Positions 36,591 through 46,295 of a DNA stretch of 64,000 nucleotides are shown in pieces. Every line of letters begins with the position of its first letter. Within the stretch, counting starts at the first letter, position 1. Under the pieces are notes generated by a model. The model was not told the origin of the DNA. It made no database searches and saw only the letters and a list, made by a program, of their open reading frames with translations. The stretch covers positions 70,018 through 134,017 of the forward strand of contig JADJTO010000033.1 in the NCBI GenBank assembly GCA_016711105.1, given 5' to 3'. Source of the DNA: Micropruina sp. Lineage in GTDB: Bacteria > Actinomycetota > Actinomycetes > Propionibacteriales > Propionibacteriaceae. The translations under genes and the position numbers were made by a program.

Positions 36591-37088
36591 TCAGCCGCGC
36601 GGGATCTCGAACCGCTGCAGGACGGCCGAGTCTGCGCCGAGCTCGGCCCACGGCCCGTCGAAGCTGAGGATGCCGATCGCCGAGGTGGGGAAATGGGCCG
36701 CCACCTGATCCACCAACTCCGAGGGTTGGGCGAGGGTGCTGATCAGGTCGCTGACCGTCGGTTCGTGGCCCAGCAGCAGGGTGGTTTTCACTCCTGCCTC
36801 GACCCCGCGAAGCTCGTCGATGACGTCGTTCGTCCAGGCGTGGTAGATGGTCTCGCTGAACCGCACGTCGGACGCCTTGGCGCCGCCCATGGTGAGGCAC
36901 TGCCAGGTCTGCCGCGTCCGGGTCGACGCCGAACTGAGCACGAGATCGAGGTGAAACGGCGCCAGCACCTGGCCTGCGATCACCGCGTCCCGGGTTCCGC
37001 GTGCGGACAACGGCCGGGCGAAATCGGGGTTGGAGGTCTTCCACGACGACTTCGCGTGCCGCATCACGATGAGGATTTTTGCCGTCAC
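36591..37088 (-). CDS. sixA: SixA-type histidine phosphatase
   Basis: A 165-residue phosphoglycerate-mutase-superfamily protein. The catalytic MRHAKSSWKTS (RHG-type), the second Arg in SSASTRTRQTW and the late LLGHEPTVSDLI (His) are present. SixA homologues dephosphorylate His on signalling proteins; here the target is unknown. GTG start 7 nt behind TAGACT. Convergent with ahcY. Confidence 0.88.
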   Translation of the reverse strand: MTAKILIVMRHAKSSWKTSNPDFARPLSARGTRDAVIAGQVLAPFHLDLVLSSASTRTRQTWQCLTMGGAKASDVRFSETIYHAWTNDVIDELRGVEAGVKTTLLLGHEPTVSDLISTLAQPSELVDQVAAHFPTSAIGILSFDGPWAELGADSAVLQRFEIPRG

Positions 37089-37143
37089 AGCCCGGAGTCT
37101 AGGCCCGGGTCGACCCCGTGGGCCATCACTTCGGCGAGGTGCA

Positions 37144-37383
37144 TCACTTGGGCATTGACTGCCAGATCTCCTTGCATTCGGGGCAGACCGGGAACTTGTC
37201 GGGGTTGCGGGTGGGCACCCAGACCTTCCCGCACAGGGCGACCACGGGGGTCCCCATCACCATCGCCTCGGTGATCTGGGCCTTGGGCGCGTAGTGCGAG
37301 AAGCGCTCATGGTCACCGTCCTCGAACCGGTGCTCGGTGCGTTCATCAACCTGGGTTTGCGAACCCGGAGCCAGCTGAGTCAT
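37144..37383 (-). CDS. DUF3039-family protein
   Basis: A 79-residue protein with the zinc-binding-like CGKVWVPTRN and VCPECKEIW pairs. DUF3039 is a small family typical of actinobacteria and of unknown role. ATG at 37383 begins MTQLAPGSQ; longer reading overlaps the pabB promoter. Confidence 0.85.
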   Translation of the reverse strand: MTQLAPGSQTQVDERTEHRFEDGDHERFSHYAPKAQITEAMVMGTPVVALCGKVWVPTRNPDKFPVCPECKEIWQSMPK

Positions 37384-37459
37384 AGCGCCATCCTCCCTCT
37401 GCGCCGCCGAACGCGGACTGTATCCGTCGAAGATACCGGGTTCGTGATGGGATGGCCCG

Positions 37460-38491
37460 GTGATCACGCCTACGACGTTCGGGCCGACCGCCCCGCTGGC
37501 CGTGGTGGGCGGCCGCTTGGCCACCGGGCTCAGAGACGTCACCAGTGATCTGACGGCGCTGGACGGGCCCGGCTTCTGGGCCGTGGTGTTGACCTTCGAG
37601 GGGGAGGCGACGTGCGCCCGGTTCGATCAGGTGCGTCCGGCGGTTCCCTGGACGGGAGCACGGTGGCAGGGGCCGCGTCGGGATTCCTGGGTGAGCAGCC
37701 TTGATCGAACCGCCTTCGAGGACGGGGTGCGGGAGATCCGCGACGTGATCGCCGCCGGCGGGGTGTACCAGGTGAACCTGACCCGGCGGCTGAGCGCTCC
37801 GGCCTCTCCGGCGATGTCGATTCCCGCGCTGGGAGCTGCCCTGGCGGAGGGCAACCCGGCCCCGTTCAGCGCGGTCGTCCACCTTCCACAGCACGGTGTC
37901 CACGTCGCGTCCGCCTCACCGGAGCTGTTCTTGGCCCGGGTCGGTGATCGGGTCTGGTCCTCGCCGATCAAGGGCACCGCGGCGACGGCGGAGGGGTTCC
38001 TGGCCAAAGACACCGCCGAGAACGTGATGATCGTCGACCTGGTGCGCAATGACTTGGGTCGGGTCTGCCGCACCGGGAGTGTGGGAGTGACCAGTCTGCT
38101 CGCCACCGAACCCCACCCGGGCCTGTTCCACCTCGTCTCCACCGTCGTTGGACGGCTTCGCCCCGGGGCCGGCTGGGCGGAGTTGTTGGCCGCCACCTTC
38201 CCACCCGGCTCGGTGACCGGGGCCCCCAAACTGGCCGCCGTCGATCAGATCAGGCGCCTCGAACCGGTGCCGCGGGGCGTCTATTGCGGTGCCGTCGGCT
38301 GGGTGGACGGCGACCGGGCTCAAGGCGAGTTGAACGTCGCCATCCGCACCTTCTGGATCGCCGAGGAGCACCTGCACCTGGGCGCCGGGGGAGGGATCAC
38401 CTACGACTCCGACCCGTCCGGGGAGTGGGCCGAAACCGAGTTGAAGGCGGCGAACCTGTTGCGGGTCGTCTCCTCGTCCGAGGTGCGCTGA
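37460..38491 (+). CDS. pabB: Aminodeoxychorismate synthase component I
   Basis: A 343-residue chorismate-binding enzyme that makes 4-amino-4-deoxychorismate for folate. The core motifs GGVYQVNLTRRLSA, IKGTAAT, NVMIVDLVRNDLGRVC, PPGSVTGAPKLAAVDQI and YCGAVGW are intact. The N-terminal part is shorter than in long PabB. The pabC gene is coupled by TGATG. Confidence 0.92.
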   Translation: MITPTTFGPTAPLAVVGGRLATGLRDVTSDLTALDGPGFWAVVLTFEGEATCARFDQVRPAVPWTGARWQGPRRDSWVSSLDRTAFEDGVREIRDVIAAGGVYQVNLTRRLSAPASPAMSIPALGAALAEGNPAPFSAVVHLPQHGVHVASASPELFLARVGDRVWSSPIKGTAATAEGFLAKDTAENVMIVDLVRNDLGRVCRTGSVGVTSLLATEPHPGLFHLVSTVVGRLRPGAGWAELLAATFPPGSVTGAPKLAAVDQIRRLEPVPRGVYCGAVGWVDGDRAQGELNVAIRTFWIAEEHLHLGAGGGITYDSDPSGEWAETELKAANLLRVVSSSEVR

Positions 38492-39276
38492 TGAGTCGGG
38501 CCTGGCTGAATGGCCGCTTGGTGGAGGCGGCGGACGCCCAGCTGCGGATCGACGATGCGGGCTTCATGCTGGGCGACGGCGTGTTCACCACGACGATCGT
38601 CCGTGATGGTCGGCCGTTCGCGCTGCGTCGCAATCTGGCGCGCCTGCTTTCCTCGGCCACCCGGGTCGGAGTTCCCGCCCCCGAGGCGTCAACCTTGGTG
38701 GCCGCGGTGGCCGAGTTGCTGGCCGCCGATCAGGTGCAGCGGGCCCGGTTACGGATCTCGCTCAGCTCGGGGAGTGCCGGACGTCCGACCGCGGTGGTCA
38801 GCCATCACCCGCTGGGGGTGCTGCCGGCCACGGCGTCCGTCGTCACCCTGCCCTGGCGGCGCAACGCCGACGGGGCTCTGGCCGGGGTGAAGAGCCCGTC
38901 GTTCGGGGAGTGGGCGCTCGTGCAACGTCACCTGGCGGCGCTCGGGGTCGATGAGGGCCTGTTCGCGACCACCTCCGGGGACCTCTGCGAAGGCGGGGTA
39001 TCGAACATCTTCCTCGGTGTCGGGGGCCGGTTGGTCACCCCGCCGCTGAGCTCCGGCTGCCTGCCCGGGGTGACTCGCGCGCTGATCTGCGAGCAGCTGC
39101 CGGTGATCGAGCAGGCGCTGCCGATGAGCGTGCTGGCAGGCGCGGAAGAGGCCTTCCTCACCTCCGCCATCCGCGGCGTGCAGCCGATCTCCCTGATCGA
39201 CCGACGAGTGCTGGCTCTGGCCCCCGGGCCGCTCACCGTCGCGGCCGCAGCGGCACTGGCCAGCGTCGACGAATGA
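38491..39276 (+). CDS. pabC: Aminodeoxychorismate lyase, class IV PLP enzyme
   Basis: A 261-residue fold-type IV PLP enzyme making 4-aminobenzoate. FMLGDGVFTT, VKSPSFGEWALVQRHL (the PLP Lys is in this region), TTSGDLCEGGVSNIFL and GCLPGVTRALI fit the family. Its start overlaps pabB by 1 nt, so both are read from one mRNA. Confidence 0.88.
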   Translation: MSRAWLNGRLVEAADAQLRIDDAGFMLGDGVFTTTIVRDGRPFALRRNLARLLSSATRVGVPAPEASTLVAAVAELLAADQVQRARLRISLSSGSAGRPTAVVSHHPLGVLPATASVVTLPWRRNADGALAGVKSPSFGEWALVQRHLAALGVDEGLFATTSGDLCEGGVSNIFLGVGGRLVTPPLSSGCLPGVTRALICEQLPVIEQALPMSVLAGAEEAFLTSAIRGVQPISLIDRRVLALAPGPLTVAAAAALASVDE

Positions 39277-40626
39277 CCGGCCAGGGGTCGCGGCGCCGGC
39301 TGGTCGTCGGGTTGCTGCTGTGCGTGGTGGCGATCGCGTTCGAGAACATCGGCGTGCTCACCGCGATGCCCGCGGCGGCGCGTGACCTGGGCGAGCTCTC
39401 GCTGTACGCCTGGGCCTTCACAGCGTTCGTGATCGCCCAACTGTTCTCGATCGGCCGGCGGCCGGTGGTGCGACCAGGTCGGTCCGACCGCCCCGCTGAT
39501 CGGCGGCTTCGTGGTCTTCGCCGCCGGGCTGGCCCTCGGTGGCGCAGCACCGACGATGTCGGTGCTGCTCGCGGCGCGCTTCGTCCAGGGGCTGGGTGCC
39601 GGGGTGATGAACGTCGCGATCATGGTGCTGGTCGGACGCGTCTACGACGAGCGGGAGCGCGCCCGGATCATGACCTGGTTCTCCGGTTGCTGGATGCTGC
39701 CCGCGTTCGCCGGCCCGGCGGTGGCCGCCTGGGTGGCCCAGACCTTCTCTTGGCATTGGGTGTTCTGGGGGCTGCTGCCGTTGGTGTTCGTGGCCGGGGT
39801 GTTGGTGTTCGTGCCGCTGCGGGCCGTCCGGATGGAAGGGCAACCCTCCGAGGCTGGCGGCAAGCGGCACCTCGGCTTGGCGGCCGGGGTCGCGGTGGGA
39901 GTGGCGCTGATCCAGCTGGCCGGGCAGAACCTGCAGCTGCTCTCCCTGGCCCAAGCCGGGGTCGGGTTGGTCGCCTTGTGGCTTTGCCTGCCGCCGCTGA
40001 TGCCGCGCGGATTCTCCTGGATCGGTAGCGGTGTCTCGGCCACGGTGAGCACCCGGACGCTCACCGCCGGCGCCTTCTTCGGCGCCGAGGCCTTCATCCC
40101 GCTGATGCTCGTCGAAACCCGGCAACTAGGGCTGTTCGAGGCGGGCACCACGCTGACCATCGGCTCGCTGGGCTGGATGCTCGGCGCCTGGCTGCAATCC
40201 CGTCCGTGGCTGCGGCTGCGCCGGGACACTCTGATCACCCTCGGCGCCGGTTGCATCGCGGTCGGGTTGGCCTCGGTGGCGCTCGGAGCCTGGTTCGCCG
40301 GCGTGTGGTTGGTGGTGCTCGCCCTCGGTTGGACGCTGGCCGGCCTCGGCATGGGGTTATCGGTCGCCAGCGGCTCCCTGGTGGTGATGCAGGTCTCGGC
40401 CGGCGACGAACTGGGCCGCAACACCTCCGCCCTGCAAGTGGGGGAGGCGTTGGGTACCAGCCTGTTCGCCGGCCTGGCCGGCACCTGGTTCGCCTACACC
40501 CATCAGGACTTTCCCGCTCCGGTCAGTTTCGGCGGCCTGCTCACCGTCATGGTGCTGGCCGGAGTGGCCGGCACGATCATGGCGCGCCGGATCGGTCCGG
40601 TGCGCAACCATTCGCTGAGCCAGTAA
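39273..40626 (+). pseudogene. MFS transporter, frameshifted
   Basis: The first frame (ATG 39273) gives the first membrane helix and the beginning of the second (NIGVLTAMPAAARDLGELSLYAWAFTAF). The second gives WCDQVGPTAPLIGGFVVFAAGLALGG and the rest to 40626. The break is near 39450-39463, a GCCGGC-rich run. Joined, the protein has about 450 residues and at least 12 helices, like drug/multidrug MFS exporters. It overlaps pabC by 4 nt; MarR follows 38 nt after. Confidence 0.8.
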
Positions 40627-40663
40627 AGTCGCGATCCCACGATCTCTCGGTGCGGAGGCTGTC

Positions 40664-41167
40664 ATGGACGAGGTGGATCGCATCCTCGCCGCTTGGCGGG
40701 TCGAGGCACCGGACCTCGACACCGAACCGCTGGAGATTCTCTCCCGCGTGACCCGGCTGGCTCGGCACCTGGATCTGGCTCGGCGGGACACCTTCGCCCG
40801 GCACGAGCTCGACGTCTGGGAGTTCGACGTGCTGGCGGCGCTGCGCCGCGAAGGCCCGCCTTATGAACTGTCGCCAGGGCGGCTGATCCACCAGACTCTC
40901 TCCACCAGTGGCACCATGACCAACCGGATCGACCGGCTGGAGGGCCGTGAGTTGGTCGAGCGCGATCGCAACCCTGATGATCGCCGCGGCGTCCGGGTTC
41001 GACTGACCGCGACCGGACGGGAGCGCGTGGAACGCGCGCTGGCCGACCTGCTCGCCTACGAACGCGCCGTGCTGGCCGCCCTGGAGGCGTCCGACCGGCG
41101 CAGCGTGGCCACGTCACTACGGCGTTTGCTGTCTTTCTTTGAAGACGCCGCGGATAACAACCCCTAG
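40664..41167 (+). CDS. MarR-family transcriptional regulator
   Basis: A 167-residue winged-helix protein. The DNA-recognition part is LIHQTLSTSGTMTNRIDRLEGRELVERDRNPDDRRGVRVRLT, with the DRR wing. It directly follows the MFS gene on the same strand and may control it. ATG at 40664. Confidence 0.87.
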   Translation: MDEVDRILAAWRVEAPDLDTEPLEILSRVTRLARHLDLARRDTFARHELDVWEFDVLAALRREGPPYELSPGRLIHQTLSTSGTMTNRIDRLEGRELVERDRNPDDRRGVRVRLTATGRERVERALADLLAYERAVLAALEASDRRSVATSLRRLLSFFEDAADNNP

Positions 41168-41177
41168 GCTGTCCGTC

Positions 41178-43353
41178 ATGGCTTTGTCGAACATCCATCT
41201 CGCCGAACTCGCGTCCTCATTCGGCATCGCGACCGAGTTCTGGGACTGGAAGGGCCGACGCACCGAAGTCTCCGACGACACGGTGATCGCCATCCTGGCT
41301 GCGATGGATGTCGATGCCTCCGACCCCGACAAGGCTCAGGCGGCGCTGCAGGTGCTGCGGAACCGTCCGTGGACGAGGGTGCTGCCCTCGTGCGTGGTGA
41401 TGGTGCAGGGCACGGCCAAGCCGGTCAACGTGCACGTCCGCTGCGGTGAATGGATCTCGCTGTCGGTGCGCCTGGAGGACGGCGGCTCCTGGGAACTCCA
41501 CCAGTGGGACAACCACGAACCCGACCGTGAGATCGACGGGACGTGGTACGGCGAGGCGACCTTCGGGCTGCCGGCCGACCTGCCGCTGGGCTACCACCGC
41601 CTGTCGGCGAACACCGCGGACGGCCGGGTCGAGTCAACCCTGGTGGTCAGCCCAGCGTTCCTGGGCTTCCCGGCGAGCATGGGGGAAAAGCGCGCCTGGG
41701 GCTATTCCGCGCAGCTCTACAGCATCCGCTCCAGTGACTCCTGGGAGCTCGGTGACCTGCAGGATCTGGCCGACCTGGCCACCTGGTCGGCGACCCAGCA
41801 GTTCGCCAGCTTCGTCCTGGTCAACCCGCTGCACGCCGGCGAGCCGATGCCGCCGCTGGAGCCGTCCCCCTACCTGCCAACCAGCCGCCGCTACGTCAAC
41901 CCGCTGTACATCCGGCCCGAGCTGATCCCCGAGTACGCGCAGCTCGATGAGCGCGCCCGGGTGCGCATCGGGCAGATCAAGGCGCGTCTGGCCAAGACCC
42001 TGGCGGGTGAGAATCGGATCCGGCCGCAACGAGGTCTGGGAAGCCAAGATGGCCGCCCTGCGGATCATTTACGAAGCCCGTCTGCGGCCGGCTCGATTGA
42101 TGGCGTTCAACGACTTCATTCGGCACGAGGGTCGGGGACTCAACCAGTTCGCCACCTGGTGCGCCCTGGTCACCAAGAACGGAATGAACTGGCGAGCCTG
42201 GCCGATCGAACTGCAACGGCCGTCCTCGCCGGAGGTGGCCGACTTCGCGGCCGAGCATGCTGATGACGTCGTGTTCTTCGCCTGGTTGCAGTGGATCGCC
42301 GACAACCAGCTCCGGCTCGCGCAGTCCACCGCCCGCAACTCCGGGATGCGGATCGGCATCATGAACGACTTGGCCGTGGGCGTCAGCTCAGAGAGCGCCG
42401 AAGCGTGGGTCCTCGGCGACTCTTTCGCCAACGGGGTCAGCGTCGGCGCGCCGCCGGATCACTTCAACCAGACCGGTCAGGACTGGGGCCAGATTCCGTG
42501 GCGTCCTGACCGCCTCGATGACCTCTCCTACTCACCCTTCCGCAGCATGGTGGCCGGCATTCTGCGGCATTCCGGCGGCATCCGGGTCGACCACGTGATG
42601 GGGTTGTTCCGGCTCTGGTGGATTCCGGCCGGCAAGCTGCCGACCCAAGGCGCCTACGTCCGCTACAACCATGAGGCGATGGTGGGCATCCTGGCCCTGG
42701 AGGCTCACCGCGCGGGTGCGCTGGTGGTCGGCGAAGACCTCGGCGTGGTTGAGCCTTGGGTGCGCAGCTACTTGCGTGATCGGGGCATCCTCGGCACCTC
42801 GATCGCCTGGTTCGAGCGGGATCACGAGAACCGTCCGCTGGCGCCGGAGGCCTGGCGCGAATACTGCCTGGCTTCGGTCACGACCCACGACCTGCCCCCG
42901 ACCGCCGGCTACCTGGAGAAGGAGCACGTCAAGCTGCAGCACAAGCTGGGCCTGCTGACCGAGTCGCTGGAGCACGAGATCGCTTTCGCGAACGCCGAGC
43001 AGCAGGACTGGATCGACGCGCTCCGGGAGCGAGGCCTGCTCACCGGGGAGGATCCGAGCAACGAGGACATCGTGCTCGCCATGCACCGCTACCTGGTCGC
43101 CACCCCGTCCCGGGTGCTCTGCGCGGCGCTGACCGATGCGGTGGGGGACCGGTTGACCCAGAACCAGCCGGGCACCGTCGATGAGTACCCGAACTGGCGA
43201 GTCCCGCTGTCGCACCCTGACGGTCGTCCGATGTCGATGGAGGAGTTGTTCAACGATGAGCGGGCGCTGCGCCTCTCCGGCATCATGAACGGCTTCGTCA
43301 ACCCGCCGATCCTGCCGCGTTCCGAGGTGGAGTTCATCGTCGGCCACGACTGA
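41178..43353 (+). pseudogene. malQ: 4-alpha-glucanotransferase (amylomaltase), frameshifted
   Basis: A GH77 enzyme that transfers alpha-1,4-glucans. The N-terminal frame runs from ATG 41178 and has RAWGYSAQLYSIRS and YLPTSRRYVNPLYI; the second frame starts about VWEAKMAALRII and holds RIGIMNDLAVGV (nucleophile Asp), RVDHVMGLFRLWWIP, VVGEDLGVV (acid/base Glu) and TTHDLPPTAGY. The break lies near 42014-42026. Joined length is about 724 residues, normal for actinobacterial MalQ. TAGGCT is 7 nt before the ATG. Confidence 0.87.
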
Positions 43354-43373
43354 TTCGTGGACGACCGGAGCGC

Positions 43374-43931
43374 TCAGTCGAGCACGTCGATCAGGCTCTC
43401 CAGCAGGCCGCCGAGCCAGTTGAAGATGCTCAGCACGTAGTGCCGCGGGTCATCCTCGGGGAGGGCTTCGAGTTCCTCCAGGTCATCGGCGGATTCGACT
43501 CCCAACCGGACGCCCAGGCTCAGCCGCAGGCCGTTGATCGTCTTCAACCAGGCATCGCTGTCGATCAGCCGGATCAGCACCGGCGACCGGCCCAGATCGG
43601 ACTCGGCCAGAGCGTCGCGCACCAGCCGCGCCTGGGCGATCTTGGTGCGGCGCTCCGTGGTCTGGGTGTAGCGACGGAAGTCCGCCTCGGCGGCGGGGTC
43701 GTCGCGATACGCCGCCGGGAAGAGTCGCGCGATCACGGGGTCTGAGGTGTCCAGTTCCGACTCCCCGACCAGCTCTGCCTCCCAGCGGGCGAACGGGTCC
43801 TCGGCCGGGTGCGCGAGTTGGTCGGCCTCGAGCAGCTCGATCAGTTGCTCGGCCAGCGAGTCCAGGATGCTCGCCTCGTACTCGCCCATCGTGACCTTCA
43901 ACTGTGAGCCGCGGCGCTTGATCCGGGTCAC
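43374..43931 (-). CDS. DUF2017-family protein
   Basis: A 185-residue protein of an actinobacterial family with no known function. It contains LAEQLIELLEAD, DPFARWEAELV, ARLFPAAYRDDPAAEADFRRYT and the C-terminal YVLSIFNWLGGLLESLID. It overlaps clpS by 4 nt and is typically paired with it. Confidence 0.86.
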   Translation of the reverse strand: MTRIKRRGSQLKVTMGEYEASILDSLAEQLIELLEADQLAHPAEDPFARWEAELVGESELDTSDPVIARLFPAAYRDDPAAEADFRRYTQTTERRTKIAQARLVRDALAESDLGRSPVLIRLIDSDAWLKTINGLRLSLGVRLGVESADDLEELEALPEDDPRHYVLSIFNWLGGLLESLIDVLD

Positions 43932-44242
43932 TCGGACTTCTCCAGGCTGGCCCACAAGCCGTAGGAATGCATGGCGTTGACGTCGGTCTCCATCTCTTCG
44001 CGGGTGCCGGACGAGACGATCGCCTTGCCCTCCATATGCACCTGGAGCATCAGCTTCTTCGCCTTCGGCTTGGAGTAACCGAAGTAGGTCTGGAAGACAT
44101 GGGTGACGTAGCCCATCGTGTTCACCGGGTCGTCCCAGACGATCGTGACCCACCCGAGGAGCTCGGTCGGTGCCGTGCTCGGGCGCTCGGCGAGCACGGT
44201 GCCACCCTCGGGAGTGCCCGGTCGGTGAGTGGGTGCTGCCAT
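43928..44242 (-). CDS. clpS: ATP-dependent Clp protease adaptor
   Basis: A 104-residue ClpS that brings N-degron substrates to ClpAP/ClpCP. WVTIVWDDPVNTMGYVTHVFQ and KLMLQVHMEGKAIVSSGTREEMETDV are typical. ATG at 44242 is 7 nt behind CAGAAT. Divergent from pncB with 40 bp between. Confidence 0.92.
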   Translation of the reverse strand: MAAPTHRPGTPEGGTVLAERPSTAPTELLGWVTIVWDDPVNTMGYVTHVFQTYFGYSKPKAKKLMLQVHMEGKAIVSSGTREEMETDVNAMHSYGLWASLEKSE

Positions 44243-44282
44243 AACCGCCATTCTGGCAGACCTCCGGGGATACGCTGCTGAC

Positions 44283-45629
44283 ATGTTGGCCTCCACCGCC
44301 CTGCTCACCGATCACTACGAGCTGACCATGGTCCGCGCGGCGATGGGGTCGGGGACGGCGTTTCGGCGCTCGGTGTTCGAACTTTTCACCCGTCGACTTC
44401 CCGAAGGGCGACGCTACGGGGTGGTGGCCGGCGTGGGCCGGGCCCTCGACGCGATCGAGGCCTTCAGCTTCGATACGGCCACGCTGGACTACCTGCTTGA
44501 GCACGATGTGGTCAATGAACCTCTGGCCGAGTGGCTGGCCGAGTACCGGTTCTCTGGTGACATCTGGGGCTACGCCGAGGGAGAGGCCTACTTCCCCGGT
44601 TCCCCGTTGATGATCGTGGAGGGCAGCTTCGCCGAGTGTTGCGTCCTGGAGACGGTGCTGCTGAGCGTGTACAACTACGACTCGGCCGTGGCCTCGGCCG
44701 CCTCCCGGATGACCGCGATGGCGGGCACCCGTCCGTGCATCGAGATGGGTTCGCGTCGGACAAACGAGATCGCCGCGGTGGCGGCGGCCCGGGCGGCCTA
44801 CGTGGCGGGCTTCGCCGCCACCTCCAATCTTGAGGCCGGACGACGGTACGGGGTGCCGACCAGGGGCACCGCAGCCCACTCCTTCACCCTGCTGCACGAC
44901 TCGGAGGAAGCGGCCTTCGCCGCGCAGTTGGCCGCGTTGGGGGAATCCACCACCCTGCTGGTCGACACCTACGACGTTGAACAGGCGATCCGCACCGGGG
45001 TCCGGCTGACTCAAGGCCGGCTCGGCGCGATCCGCCTGGATTCGGGTGACCTGGCTGAACAGGCCGGTGAGGTGCGCCGGCTGCTCGACTCGCTGGGCGC
45101 GACCAGCACCAAGATCATCGTTACCTCCGACCTCGACGAATGGCAGATCGCGGCCTTGCGCGGTGCCCCCGTGGACGGCTTCGGGGTCGGCACCTCACTG
45201 GTCACAGGCTCCGGCGCGCCCACCTGCGGCTTCGTCTTCAAGCTGGTCGCCCGCGCAGACACCGACGACGCCGACGCGCCCCTGGAGCCGGTGGCGAAGC
45301 GGTCGATCAACAAGAGCAGCATCGGCGGACGCAAGTTCGCGCTGCGGCGTCTCGATGCCAAGGGACGCGCCGAGGCCGAAGTGCTGGGCATCGGAGTGCC
45401 GCCGGCGGGCGACGGCAACGCCCGGTCGCTGTTGGTGCCGTTGGTGGTTGCCGGCGAGATCGTCGGACGCGAGGAGTTGGCGCTCGCCCGGGACCGCCAC
45501 GCTCGCTCCCGAGCCGAACTCCCGTTGACTGCGTTGAAAATGTCCAAGGGCGAGCCGACGCTGGAGACCATCATTCTGGATGAAACCGGGCAACCCACTC
45601 ACAACCCGTACGCAAGGAGCCAAGTATGA
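44283..45629 (+). CDS. pncB: Nicotinate phosphoribosyltransferase
   Basis: A 448-residue NAD-salvage enzyme that joins nicotinate and PRPP. LLTDHYELTMV, EMGSRRTNEIAAV, GTAAHSFTLLH, RLDSGDLAEQ and the GFGVGTSLV loop are conserved. TACGCT is 6 nt before the ATG. It overlaps pncA by 4 nt. Confidence 0.93.
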   Translation: MLASTALLTDHYELTMVRAAMGSGTAFRRSVFELFTRRLPEGRRYGVVAGVGRALDAIEAFSFDTATLDYLLEHDVVNEPLAEWLAEYRFSGDIWGYAEGEAYFPGSPLMIVEGSFAECCVLETVLLSVYNYDSAVASAASRMTAMAGTRPCIEMGSRRTNEIAAVAAARAAYVAGFAATSNLEAGRRYGVPTRGTAAHSFTLLHDSEEAAFAAQLAALGESTTLLVDTYDVEQAIRTGVRLTQGRLGAIRLDSGDLAEQAGEVRRLLDSLGATSTKIIVTSDLDEWQIAALRGAPVDGFGVGTSLVTGSGAPTCGFVFKLVARADTDDADAPLEPVAKRSINKSSIGGRKFALRRLDAKGRAEAEVLGIGVPPAGDGNARSLLVPLVVAGEIVGREELALARDRHARSRAELPLTALKMSKGEPTLETIILDETGQPTHNPYARSQV

Positions 45630-46138
45630 GCAGAGCCTTGATCGTCGTCGACGTGCAGAACGACTTCTGTGAAGGAGGTGCGTTGGCCGTGGCGGGTGGC
45701 GCCCCCTACGACCTCGTCGTCGCCACCCGGGATCGTCACATCGATCCAGGAGCACACTTCTCGGACACCCCCGACTTCGTGGACAGCTGGCCACCACACT
45801 GCGTCGTCGGTACCCCGGGGGCAGAGTTCCATCCGGCGCTGGCGCATCGCCCGTTCACCGCGATCTTCTACAAGGGCGAGCACGCCGCCGCGTACTCGGG
45901 ATTCGAGGGCCTGACCCGGGAAGGCCAAACCCTGCAGGACTGGTTGGACGAACGCAACGTCGGCGACGTCGACATCTGCGGGCTGGCCACCGACTACTGC
46001 GTGCGGGCCACCGCCCTGGACGCGGTCTCGTTCGGCTACCCGACGCACGTGTTGCTCAACCTGACCGCCGCGGTCGCGCCAGATCGGGTGGCGGCCGTGG
46101 TCGAGGAGCTTCGTGAGGCCGGTGTCGGCATCCGCTGA
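45626..46138 (+). CDS. pncA: Nicotinamidase
   Basis: A 170-residue cysteine hydrolase that makes nicotinate from nicotinamide and works just before PncB. LIVVDVQNDFCEGGAL (catalytic Asp), FYKGEHAAAYSGF (catalytic Lys) and GLATDYCVRATALDA (Cys nucleophile) are present. ATGA overlap with pncB. Confidence 0.92.
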   Translation: MSRALIVVDVQNDFCEGGALAVAGGAPYDLVVATRDRHIDPGAHFSDTPDFVDSWPPHCVVGTPGAEFHPALAHRPFTAIFYKGEHAAAYSGFEGLTREGQTLQDWLDERNVGDVDICGLATDYCVRATALDAVSFGYPTHVLLNLTAAVAPDRVAAVVEELREAGVGIR

Positions 46139-46153
46139 GGCCCTTGCGTGAAT

Positions 46154-46199
46154 AACGTGAGGGGTTGACTACCGACTACGGTCGTTAACCCCTCACGTT
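46154..46199. repeat. Palindromic hairpin, family copy A (probable terminator of pncA)
   Basis: A 21-bp stem with an ACTA loop, one mismatch and one G-T pair; the outer 13 bp (46154-46166/46187-46199) are perfect. A T-rich tract GTTGTTTTGTTG follows. Its sequence is shared with copies at 47231-47276 and 14382-14423. Confidence 0.8.
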
Positions 46200-46295
46200 G
46201 TTTTGTTGTCGGGGCTGTGGATAGGCGCGCGGAGGTTATCCACAGGGTGAAAGATTGCTGACCGGTGCGGCCACCTTCGTCATCAGTGTGCAGGC

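Noticed and set aside
43374..45014. 546-codon minus-strand frame read as one protein
   Set aside because: Only its last 185 codons (from the GTG at 43931) match a family (DUF2017). The rest is antisense to pncB and overlaps clpS.
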